Assembly: GCF_933775445.1 (NCBI RefSeq) | Contig: NC_065878.1 | Span: 24,192,395 to 24,256,394, forward strand | Direction of reading: 5' to 3' | Source of the DNA: Argentina anserina | Taxonomy: Eukaryota; Streptophyta; Magnoliopsida; Rosales; Rosaceae | Length of the DNA: 64,000 bases | Shown here: one piece after another, positions 47,403 through 58,545 of the stretch | Numbering within the stretch: the first letter of the stretch is position 1 | Layout of the letters: every line of letters starts with the position of its first letter | The notes under the pieces: generated by a model | What the model was told of the DNA's origin: nothing | The model's input: the letters and a program-made list of their open reading frames with translations, nothing else | Database searches by the model: none | Program-made: the position numbers and the translations under genes

Positions 47403-48404
47403 ATGATGTGGTGTTCTGTGTTATAGTTTGTCAGATTAGACTATAAAATTAATTAATTTTGTTTTTTGGTAAAACGAACGTTCCTTGTTTTGTCGTTGAT
47501 AAAACAACGATCCAGACAAAAGTGTCATTTAGGGATAAAAATCGGAGCTCTTTCTGCGACCACTGTAGGAGCGTCAAAAGGATTGACTGCCAATGTTGCT
47601 GTTTAAACTTGGAAGTATTTGTTCATCTTTTTGTGAAACCAAAAACCCATCAGTAATACCTTTGTATTGAGGAATTGAGGACCACTAAAGATGACGACGA
47701 CTAGTTGTAGAATTTTTTTCGTTTCACACTTTTATTCATATCTTTTAGTTTTTAGATATATAGGAGTAGTTTTTTGATGAAAATCAATCAAGGCATTTAT
47801 AACTACAATTTCATGAACGACTCATATATGACAGTTTTTAACTGTGTATTAATTTGATTTATTTTAATATCGTAATGATTATAAATTTGGGTGGAAATTT
47901 GTTGAAAGGATCTAACGGCAAGATGTTTAAATGTGAGAGAAAAGTGGGTTTCCTTGCTGATGACAACCGTGGGAAGCGAGAAATTTGTATATGAAAAATT
48001 TATCATGGAAAGCAGCTGAAGTCCTAAACAATAGAAAATGCTCCCATATAATGATCATATTTGCAGTCAAGACCTGTGAGTAGTCGACTTTTGTCATATG
48101 TTCGTTTTTTTTTATCAAAAAGTTGTTAGTGACGAATACTAAGTAAGGGTGGGCATAAATTGAATTAAACAAGAAAAAATGACCGAATTGAATCGAAAAT
48201 ATGGTCCGGATAACCGAACTAAATAGATGTAGTTTAGAAAATTAAAAAAACTGAACTAAAACCAGTTTAAACGGTTTGAAAATGGATTACGTGATCAAAC
48301 CAACCGATTAAAAACCGAACCCACCGAATTTAATTTAATGATTTAAAAAATAATAAATAATGGGTATTAGTACAAAAAAAATAACAAAATATAACATAGA
48401 AATT

Positions 48405-48480
48405 TTTTAACGTAGTTGGTAAAGCGCATAGTTGTTATATTCTAGGTCAAGAGTTTGAATCTCAACATTGATATTTGATG
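48405..48480 (+). repeat. Possible tRNA-derived SINE fragment
   Basis: Contains an A-box-like GTAGTTGGTAAAGC and, about 32 bases later, a B-box-like GAGTTTGAATCTC, the internal promoter spacing of tRNA-derived SINEs. There is no cloverleaf good enough to be a functional tRNA gene. Ends undefined. Confidence 0.3.
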
Positions 48481-48718
48481 TTTTATTAAAAATATTTCGG
48501 TTAAATTAATTATTTTAATTCAAACTAATTCAATTCGATAAAATAATTTAATTTTTTTAAAAACTAATTAAAGTGGTCTAGTACTATGTGACTCAAATTT
48601 TCATGAAATATGTAGGTAGATGTGTCGGTACTAAAGAACAAAAAAAAAGGAACAAAAAAAAAGAAAAAGAAAAAGGACTAATGTTACACGTGTCCTAAGA
48701 CTGCTGGTTTCTTACTCT

Positions 48719-48727
48719 TATATAAAG
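48719..48727 (+). promoter_or_regulatory. Putative TATA box of the folate-biopterin transporter gene
   Basis: TATATAAAG lies about 35 bases before the first in-frame ATG (48758). At the usual 30-base spacing the transcript would start almost at that ATG, so initiation may be at the second Met (48773) or from another start site. Confidence 0.45.
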
Positions 48728-48757
48728 GGTTGGTTGCATCCAACTGATAGAGATGAA

Positions 48758-51026
48758 ATGAGGAAAGTGTCGATGGTGGCGTCGTCATCGTCGCCGGCGA
48801 AGATCCGGAAGGTGTTGGGATTGGGATTCTGGGTGCAGGGCTTCAGGTGCTTCCCATGGTTGGCCGTCAACTTCTTCCTCAAGGACGGACTCCAAGTGGA
48901 TTCTTCCACTCTCCAGCTCCTCCAGAACTCCGCCAACCTACCCATGGTCGGAAAACCCCTTTACGGTCTCGTTTCCGACGCTGTCTACATTGCCGGCCAG
49001 CACCGCGTTCCCTATCTCGCCCTTGGCGGTAAGCCCTTTGCTTTCTCAGTTTTCTTATCATCAATCATGTCCGTGCTTGGGGATCGTTACATATTCCCCC
49101 ATTTGTATCAAAACATCCTCTCTTTATTGACAGCAAGCATTTCGAAACTAACAGCGACACCGAATTTCGAGGGAAACACCAAATACCCCTTCCTCTCTTT
49201 ATTGACTGATTACCAACTGATCATAAACTTACTCTAATCTCCACCATATATAACTGTATGATGGATCAATAATTTAATCAGGACTTCAGAAGCCCAAAAT
49301 TCATTTTCAGTTTATAGGTAGGAACCAGAGAAGTAAGCAATTCTTTTCGAAACTAACCAGATTCTGCCAAGTTCTGTCAATTAAATCACTTACAATTTTT
49401 TTTTCTGCAAAGGAGTCATTTTATCCGAAGGACCATTATATACAGTTCTCAAAAAAACCCTCATGTGCTGCACAATGCAAAGTGGTATATGATAGTTATC
49501 CAAACATAGTGTCAGTGCCCAGCATTTATACATGAATACCAGCCTAAAGTCTAAACTATGCTGACAATATAAAAAATGGATTGAGAATCTGAAGGTATAC
49601 GACGAATCGAGGGGGTGATGTAGATGCCAAGCGGTGGATTGTAAACAGACTAAGTTGACTAACACAGATCACTTGTTTTATGGTCTGTGATATTGCAGTC
49701 TTTTAGAGAACAAGATAGGACTCTGTGGTCAGCTTTGCTTCTTCTGCAATCTACTTTCTGTAAAGTATCATTTAAACTCCTAATAAGCTTTAAGTTGGTT
49801 ACTCTGCTTTCTTTTGCTTTGCAGGAAGCTACCAAAATAGGAAGCAAAAAACTTTTTTTAAAAAGTATTCTAGTTGAGAAAAATTCTATACAGATTTTTT
49901 CAACACACGGCTAGCATCTTTTCTTATCTAACATACTTCATTTGTTGCAGCGTTCTTACAAGCAGTGTCATGGTTGGCTATAGCGATCCTCTCTCAATCA
50001 GGCATCTCACTTAGCACCATGAGCTTGTATCTCCTCCTCGGTAATTTGGGTGCTTCAATTGCTGAGGTTGCCAATGATGCCATTGTTGCAGAGGCAGGGA
50101 AACAACTTACTTCCTCCAAACATTCTCAACCATCATCCTCGGGCGAGCTCCAGTCTTTTGTTTGGATGGCTTCAGCTGTCGGTGGAATTCTTGGATTTTT
50201 CCTAGGTGGTTTTGCCATTGACAGATACGCTCCCCAAAAGATGTTCCTGTTCTATGGCTTTATCCTCAGTGTTCAGTTTTTCATATGCATTCTTGTCAAG
50301 GAGAATTGTTTGAACCTTCCCAAGAGAAGATCAGATGCTGGAATTCGAGAGAAGCTGTCTGAGCTCTCAATTGCATTAAGAAAACATGAGATTGCTTACT
50401 CAATCACATGGTTTGCAGCATCATATGCCATTATTCCATCATTGACAGGCACAATGTTCTTTTACCAGACACAATATTTGAATATTGACTCATCGGTGTT
50501 GGGAATTTCAAAGGTATTTGGCCAGGCGGCAATGCTCATGTGGAGTGTCATCTATAATCGTCACCTGAAATCGGTCACACCAAGGACACTAATTTCAGCC
50601 ATTCAGGTTACTATGGCTTTATTTATGATTTCTGATGCGTTGTTTGTGGAAGGGTTTTACCGAAATATGGGGCTGTCAGACAATATTTATGTGGTTGTAT
50701 TTTCTGGTCTCTCAGAGGTTCTCTTGTTTATTAAGATTCTACCCTTCAGCATTCTTGTAGCAAAGCTCTGCCCACCAGGTTGTGAGGGATCTTTAATGGC
50801 ATTTGTAATGTCTGCAATAGCGATTGCGTTTATTATGAGCGGATATCTTGGTGTTGCACTTGCAGCTTATGTTGGGGTTACAGGAAATGAATTCTCAGGG
50901 CTTCCGCTTGCCCTCCTAATACAAGCATTTCTCACACTCTTGCCACTCTACTGGTCATCATGTATTCCTATCCTTGAGTTGGAATCCGATCATGTAAACG
51001 AAAAACCCGGTAGCAAGGAAGAATAG
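48758..51026 (+). CDS. Folate-biopterin transporter family protein (FBT7-like)
   Basis: Two exons, 48758-49028 and 49951-51026, sum to 1,347 bases, 448 residues. It is a BT1/folate-biopterin transporter of the major facilitator superfamily: GFWVQGFRCFPWLAVNFFLK with LQLLQNSANLPMVGKPLYGL and SDAVYIAGQHRVPY in the N-terminal half (family signature P-x-x-x-KPLYGxxSD), then LLLGNLGASIAEVANDAIVA, GGILGFFLGG and about ten more hydrophobic helices. Plant members include the plastid folate transporter; this subgroup resembles Arabidopsis At1g64890, whose substrate is not settled to my knowledge. The short N terminus (MRKVSMVASSSSPAKIRK) is basic and Ser-rich, perhaps an organelle signal. The 922-base intron splits a Gly-Ala codon pair. 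Start: first in-frame ATG at 48758, with 48773 as alternative. Confidence 0.9.
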
Positions 51027-51908
51027 CGTAATGGAGATTGGCTCCCTAATGTTTGGTTGGTGATTTAGGTTTTTTCACATTCCTCCTTTGTAGCATTACC
51101 ACTAGTTGAATTCTAGAACTTATACAGAACGTTTTCTACATTGGAAGGATCTTTTTTTCATTTTTGAAAGGGGCATATGGAAGGATCTTTCTTGTACTTG
51201 TTACTCAATACAGTAATTGGGATGATGCAGTCAGTTATAGTCTTTAAAATTTATTTCTCTGATCATGTCCGTATGTGTACACATTGACTGTAATGATGAC
51301 TACGATGGGTGAAATGGCGGTCAGGCCTTGACGCATTTCGGGTAGAACCAGTTAATTCTGGGTATCTACAGCCACATACTTTGCACTCACAGTTTTGTTC
51401 TTGGGCTGCCAACCCGAAACCGGTCTCACTAATTGGAGTTGTATTAAGGCGCATTATATCTAATACATCTCATATTGCCTAGAGATAGATCCCTAATTCA
51501 TGTCAGCAGACCCTATTGTCGCATATCTTGCTCTCGAAGAAAATATCGTTTGATATAAACACAATTTACATTTCTAGTTCGGGAAATGTTTACAACTGGC
51601 CGTTATGACGTTATCTTCGATGAATTCGTTCCCTTTGAAAAAATTACCAATGACATTAAATTTTTTCCAATTTGGCTGAGCAAGAACAGTGAGAACCAGC
51701 TGCCTAAAACGTCACGTGCCGTCACATGTTGGGGTCGTTTTTTGCCGAAACCTGGGCCAAATACGATGGAGTCTAAATATGTAGTTTGGGCCGGTCGCAA
51801 ATGCGAAATCGCCTCTCCGTTTCTTTCACATGTCACTCGGAGGGCAGCAGACATAGTAGTTTTGAGCTTGACCGAGAGAGAGATCTCGTAGAGATTATAA
51901 AGACGAGG
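51027..51908. other. Intergenic stretch and BRIP promoter
   Basis: FBT 3' region followed by the BRIP leader. Frames in 51586-51983 are shadows of the leader. Apart from the site II motifs listed separately, I see no gene. Confidence 0.4.
51753..51792 (+). promoter_or_regulatory. Pair of site II (TGGGCC) elements
   Basis: TGGGCC at 51753-51758 and again at 51787-51792, about 120-155 bases before the BRIP start codon. Site II elements bind TCP factors and mark growth-linked plant promoters. Confidence 0.5.
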
Positions 51909-53739
51909 ATGGAAGAAGCGAAAGCGATAGCTCAACGTCAGCAGCAGCAGCAGCAGCAACAGCAGCAACAGCAGCAGCAGCAACAGCAGCAGCTATTGTT
52001 ACAGCAGCAGCAGCAGCAGCAGCAACAACACCAGCAGCATCATCAGCAGCAGCAGCAGCAGCAGCAGTTATTGCTCTTGCATCAATTACAGAGACAACAG
52101 CAACAAGCGCAACAGGCCGCTGTGATTTCTCGCTTCCCTTCCAACATCGACGCTCATTTGCGCCCACTCCGACCCCTCAATAACCCACCTAACCAAATTG
52201 CTAACCCTAATCCCAATCCCAACCCCAACCCTAAACCCAACCCTAACCCTACCCCCAATACAGTTTCTACCAATCTCCAACAAAATCCTAATGAGAACCC
52301 GCAGCAACAGCAGCAGCAGCAGCAGAGGGCGATCCGTCCTGGTAACCAGGCGGAGCTGCAAATGGCGTACCAGGACGCCTGGCGGGTCTGCCATCCCGAC
52401 TTCAAGCGCCCCTTCTCTTCCCTAGAAGACGCATGTGAAAGGTTAACTCCCTAACTACTTGCTTTGCATTTTCTGGTTTGGTAATAACATGTTTCATTGC
52501 CCAGTTTGTAATTTTATTCCATTATATAATTTCGACTCAATTGAATTTAGCTTAATATACCGGCTGCGGCCAACTGCTATATATGATTTACTCAGTGATA
52601 TTCCCTATTTTGTTCCAAATGAAACTTTATCCGCACATACACCGTCACCACTACTTTTAGCCCATTGCATTTAATGTGGCCTTCTGCTCTACTGCTGCGG
52701 CGGCTTCATCATGTTTCTCTTGTGTATGGCCTTGATACGGTAGTGGTGACAGAGTGCTGAACACAACACCTGTTCCCGCAGAACCTTTAGATGCTGTTCG
52801 AAAACACTCAAATCAGCCACAAGTATTTGATAGAGAGCTTAAGCTTGAAATAAATCTTTATAACTTAATGTATATGCTAATTTAAATAAGACGTTTCTAG
52901 TTGTTACACGAACACATACATCTATAGTTCCATTGTTTTGTTTGGATCGAGTAACTTCTTCCCATTTTACTCGACTAGCTTTGTTCTTGTATGTTTTGCA
53001 CATTCCTGCTTATGTAGTACATACCTATGCCGTAGGGTGTATGTATACCAGAAAGCTTAAAAACACGTTTAGTCAGCTATTACGAAAACTTGTATGCCGT
53101 AGTAACTAAACCCTGATGTAGATATATAGTATCCTTTTTCTGTATGAACTTGATAAGAATTTGTTCCAACTTTTTTATTTTATTTTTTTATTTGATAGGA
53201 ATATATTCGTTCTGTTTTCTGAAAAGGATAAGAAAACAATCTTTCATCAGTATCATGTTAACACCCTAAGTAGTGGATATTTGCTTTTCTAATGACAGTT
53301 CTTGTTAATGCCGTAATGGACATGCACTGGCGGACCTTCATAGGGCCAAATGGGGGCTATATTAGCCCGATGTCCTTTAAAATTCTATTCTCCCCCACGT
53401 TCAACATTTTTTTGGTTCATACAAGTATTCCACCCCCGCATACACAAGTTCCTTCGTCCACCACTGGGACATGTGTAGACAGAATGTAAATTACAAGGTT
53501 CTTAGGAGTAACAAATTGTCAAATTCCATACATAAAAGACTTCAAATCTGTAACCTGATCTTTTGTGTTTTTCTTTTTATTTAAAAAATTTAACTGACAT
53601 CTACTACCACTGTTTCTCTATAAATATGGCTATCCTGTCAGATCAGATTGGACTGATTCGAAAATTGTCATTTTGAAGGCTGTGCCTTGGTTTCTCTCCC
53701 CTAGCTTCCCTAGTCCCTTAATCTCTTTTACCCTTTAAA

Positions 53740-53802
<63 letters not shown>

Positions 53803-54977
53803 AAGCTACTCTATTCTGCATAATAATGCTATTGTTCTCCATTTATTGTCTCTTCTAGCCAAATGACAGCTGGCTCTGCTTGATACATACTATATATCTG
53901 GACTCTGGCGTGGTTCAGTCTCGCTGATGAGTGCTTTTATCTTTCTTCGAATCTGGAGTTAATTTTCTTTATTCTATGTGCCTTAAAATATGTCGAAGGC
54001 ATTGTGCGAGACTTGTTCCTGCTAATATAGGCATGACCGCATGACTCACATACATCATAAATATTATAATACAAAATCTGAGCAGTCAGCATTCCAGGGA
54101 TTCATTATGTGATGAGAAAATAATTATTTCTCATTGGATGTATAAACCTTGTTTGATGGTTCTGAACCAAGATTGTTTATAACCATTTGCCGGAGGCATG
54201 TTTGTGTGGTTTGACATTTAAGGTACTGTATATAGTACACAAGTTTCTATAATGAGAAATTTGTATGCCATCTTACCTTAGTTGACTTATTTCATTGATG
54301 AATGAACTTAAATTTAGGCACTTCTGACTCTTATTCTTCTGTATGCTTTGATTGGAAGGTTACTGCCGTACCATGTGGTGGCAGATTATGAGGCTGAAGA
54401 GGATGACCGGATCCTTGACTCTGACACTACAGGCATGATGCCATCTCGCTCTCAGCAGTGGGATCACAACATTTCTGCAAAAGTTGCAGAGTTTACAGCA
54501 ACGTTTGAAAAACAGGCACTAGCTTTTAATATTATCTCCCGCAAGCGTGCTTTTGGGGAATTTAGATCTGAAGAGAGACTTATGATTGAGCAGGCTCTTT
54601 GCCAAGAAGAAAAACGAGCATGTTTGGAGTTGAGGGCTGAGCTTGATTCAAGAGAGAAAGCTCGAATGGCAGCAATTGTTCAGGCAGAGCAAGCTCGGGT
54701 TGACTCACAAACGCATGCTGAAATGTTGGCTCGGGCCCCAATAAGGGCAAGTGCACTTGGGGCTCAAGGCAATGATGTCCCGATTGGTCCTGATATGAGA
54801 GTACAGGAACATGGGGCTGACCCAGAAGAGATGATAAATGGATGGGGAAATAGCATGCAAAGGGATGAGAAAGAACCATCTGATGATTTTCTAAATGATG
54901 AGGAGACTGAGAATGGATCTACGGGCATGCAGGATGGTTGGCGCGAAGCTGGTGAATTTGATCTGAACACACATTAA
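51909..54977 (+). CDS. BRIP1/2-like SWI/SNF subunit (GLTSCR/BICRA domain)
   Basis: Two exons, 51909-52441 and 54359-54977, sum to 1,152 bases, 383 residues. The N terminus has long glutamine runs (about residues 11-70) and an NPNPNPNP repeat (about 98-115). It then has the GLTSCR domain: ELQMAYQDAWRVCHPDFKRP, FSSLEDACERLLPYHVVADY, and after a short acidic gap a helical, charged stretch (SQQWDHNISAKVAEFTATFE, FNIISRKRAFGEFRSEERLM). The C terminus is acidic. Human GLTSCR1/BICRA and Arabidopsis BRIP1/BRIP2 carry this domain and are subunits of BRM/BRD-type chromatin remodellers in the nucleus. The intron interrupts the conserved CERLLPY. It also fits because MEX1 and BRIP2 are neighbours in Arabidopsis. 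BRIP1 versus BRIP2 orthology cannot be fixed here. Confidence 0.9.
53742..53802. repeat. Long CT microsatellite in BRIP intron
   Basis: About thirty uninterrupted CT units in the 1.9-kb intron. The rest of that intron (52442-54358) shows no gene. Confidence 0.9.
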
Positions 54978-55846
54978 ACATTCCCACTCTTGTCAAAATA
55001 ATCACAATCATGGACTGTGATGTTTATAAACTGAAGAAATGCACATTAGGTGGAAGTTGTTTGGCCAGAGCCGTCTGTATTTAGTGAAGCATGAGAATTT
55101 GGGAAATTTATGTTGTTGAGGTTTCGTTCACAGGGTAAAGGAAATATTGCAACCGTCCAGTGGATTGATTCAGTTATTTTACTTCAGTTATGCACTTATT
55201 TTACTTATTTTACCAATTTTATGTACCGAATTTATAATTTACTACTTTATTTTGATTTTAGTTTTTGTTTTAGATTAAGTGCGAAGAGTTATTACGGATA
55301 GTAGTTTATATAACCAAAATCGAACCGAATTGTAGATTATGGATATTTTTTCCAGTTTCGGTTTTTAAAAATACAAAACTGAGACCTCAATTTCCGTTTT
55401 CGGTTAGGGCTCTTAAACCAAACTATGGAACTGAGTCTACCCCTACGTATCTTGCCATTCATCTTTTAGTTCGGAAGGGGGAAGAACATCTGCCAAACGG
55501 CAAACGCTGTTGCTCCCAGCAGACACATAGTAGCTGATCCCATCCAGAATGGTTCTTCTCAACTTCCCAAAATCACAATAGCTTTTGAGATTTCACGTAT
55601 TCAACTAAAACAAAATAGATAAGGTAAAAAGAAGAAAAAACAAACAAACAAATTGTCAAACTAGCCTCCCACATATGCCAGGTATTGACCGTCCAAACCC
55701 AAACTCTCACTCATTACCAAGTTGCATACACGCACATCAAAAGAATTAAACTAAACTACGTATGGCGAGGAGAGGAGGAAAATGAAGCTTCTGAGCTGGA
55801 GACCTCCAATCAAAGAGAACGAGCAAGAATACACAACTACAAGTGC
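54978..55846. other. Convergent intergenic stretch
   Basis: 3' regions of BRIP (plus strand) and the coiled-coil gene (minus strand). At 55310-55450 there are CCGAACCGAA and TTTCGGTTTT motifs resembling hAT subterminal sequence. No gene recognised. Confidence 0.4.
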
Positions 55847-58511
55847 CTATAAAATATTGGGAAGTTGAGAATCTAATCTCTGCTGCAACTCTTTGATTTT
55901 CAGAGAGAGCTCTGCTTTCTGTTCCTTGTAGCTCTGCAGCAAGTACTCCTTTCCATCAATCACTTCCTTCAATTCTCCTATTTCCCTCCTCAGCATATCT
56001 ACCCTCTCTCCATCCCCTTTTCCTTTTTCTGAGGCATCAAAATTGTTCTCCCCATCAAGACACCCATTTCCATTACCGTTTCTTACTTCAGATTGCCATA
56101 TAGCACCCATGACTGGTTTGTCGTTGGAGTTCACATGTCCCACACAGTGATCTGCAATAGCCTTCCTAAGCCTTTGGATTTCTCTCTCAGAATCAAAAAG
56201 GTCCCTATTTGCTGCATCAAGCTGAGATTGCAAATGGCCAGAATGTGCCAGCTGAGCATTCAGTGAACTCTGCAACTCTACAATCTGATCCTGCATCTCT
56301 AGGATCATGTCATCTCTCCTCTTCAATTGTTGCCTAAGTTTTTGTATTACTTCCCGCTTACTGAAGATGTCAGAGCCAGAGTCTGAAACACATGGAGAAT
56401 CTGAGCAATTTGAATGGTGTAGGAAAGGCTTTGGAGGCATCTCAAGGCGATCTGGAGAAGATGCCCATACGATGCCATTCTCCTTGTTAAACTGAGGGGC
56501 TGGAACCGTCACCAAAGGCAAGGCTCCATCAGATTCAGTGAGCATCTGCCCATTAGGCAGGCACTTCATCTCCATCAAGCTCTCAGTTCCTGCCAAAACC
56601 CATTCAAAACATGAAACAGCAAGTTTATTATTACAAGCCTTTTTTTTTTTTTTTGCTTAAGCTATGTCAGGTCAAAACACAGATGCGAACTAAGTAGTGA
56701 GGAGAACAAAGCAACTTATGTAAATGCTTTTAAAAGGGGGCTTAGAATGGTGCACCCACATTAGAGTTCAATTAAAGTTTTTAACAAAACAGAGTAGCTA
56801 GTAAAGTGGTGTATAAATCCTATATTTGTGTTCAGGTTATCCCCTTTTTTTAGAAGACAGATTATCCCTTTGTCCACATGAATATTATAAATTCTTTAAC
56901 TTGAGGGTTCTCCCTTTTGACCAACTAACCGTTAATGTCAGACCAAAAGAAATATATATATACAATCATGCTCAGTGATTGAACATAAGATTTCAACAAG
57001 ATCATAAAAGCCAAATCAAACTCAACTCAACCCCAATCCCAATCCAAATACTTTTTTCACAATTCTACTTCTACAGTTAATAATATCTTTTAGATCATGC
57101 CAACCCTATGATGCACGGACACCTCTAACCATGGAGTGTCGGAGCGTCGGACGCTCCCCGACACGCCGATACGTACCGACACGGCCCGACACGGCGTCCG
57201 ACACGCCACGTGGCGTGTCCGAAAAGTCAAACTTTTTCGACACGGTTGCGACACGTTGACCATTTCTCGACACGGCGTCGACACGGTTTCGACACGCCAC
57301 ATCACGATTTAAAAAAAAATGGTTCTCATTCTTCCTTTGCAGAGGGAGCCGCACTTCTCTCATTCTTCCCATTCTTCCCAAATAGTTCCCAGAGTGAGAA
57401 AAGCTGAACCCAGCGATCTGAATTGGTTCTGCGCAAATTGGGTTCTGGTTTTTCTAATCCAGGTAAAGTTCCAGCTACCCTTTTGTTTTCTGGATCGTTT
57501 TTTCTGAATTTGGTATTTTGATTTGTGTCTAGCATTTCAATGTGCATTGCTATTTTGTTTGAATGCTGAGAAATGAAAGAAAAGATAGATTCTGGGATTC
57601 ATAAGGTGCTGTAATTTCACAGTTTGTCGAATAAGGTATTCATAAGGTATGAGGTGAGAAAAAGCTTGTATACATACATTTCCCAGTACTGAAGTTTATT
57701 CTCTGTATTTATCAGGTTTAAGCAAACATAGGAGGACAAGTACACCAATATTCAAAAACACCAGGACTGCATTCAAAGTCTCAAAGTAAGCTACACCTAA
57801 TGCTTTATCAGTTTTTCTAATATTTTTAGATCCACTTTCTCATGAATCATGCCTCCAATTTTCCTGAACCCTGCCTCGTACTAGTGTTGGATAGAATATT
57901 TCTGAGTAGATACTGAATATATTGTTATATGAATAGAAATCATTCTTCATCACAAGTTAGCAGATTCTGCATCTGATTTCCTCAGATAATGTTAAGCGAT
58001 TCCATATAGCTCGAACATAGAGGAAAATCTTATATTCAGTAAGATTATTGTTTCTAAAATATATCTGCAAGTATACAACTTTTAATTCCTTTATCAACAA
58101 GATGTAGCCAGTTACTATACACGAAAATGACATTGGCTGTTAATACAAAGTCAGACATGTAATTACTATACATAATGTCCATTAGGCAATGTTATCAATA
58201 GAATGTTGAAGTGCTCTTAGGAGACTTCAGCACCAAGAATGAGCAAGTACATTTGATAACAATCTATTGTTGTTATGGCATTGAAGAAGGGTTCGGTAGA
58301 TACTGGAGCCACTCTTCTGGAGTTCCTTTTCTCATTCTTAGCATTCTTACTGCTGCATTTGTTAGGGGTATCATACCTTAGATTCTGGGATTCATAAGGT
58401 GCTGTATAGTTGACATAGTTTGTCGAATAGATTCCTTATTTTGATTAGTATACTAATATACTTATCTGGAAATTAATGAACCCTTGTTGGATTTATTGGT
58501 TACTTATATAC

Positions 58512-58545
<34 letters not shown>

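Larger units (their letters stand above)
47403..48757. other. Intergenic stretch with degraded repeats
   Basis: AT-rich. From about 48145 to 48330 there is a patch of ACCGAACT/AACCGAA motifs beginning GGGTGGGCATAAAT, resembling the subterminal motifs of the hAT-type element at 16948, so probably a decayed relative. A tRNA-like SINE fragment follows. No gene is seen. Confidence 0.4.

Noticed and set aside
48405..48480. Functional tRNA gene
   Set aside because: A and B boxes are only approximate and the arms do not pair as a cloverleaf; better explained as a SINE fragment.
51895..52405. Minus-strand frames of polyLeu, polyAla or polyCys opposite the BRIP exon
   Set aside because: These are antisense shadows of the CAG/CAA glutamine tract and the Asn-Pro repeat.
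57326..57547. Frames at the left end of the hAT element as a second protein
   Set aside because: They lie in the subterminal and leader region, lack similarity on inspection and conflict with the likely transposase leader intron.
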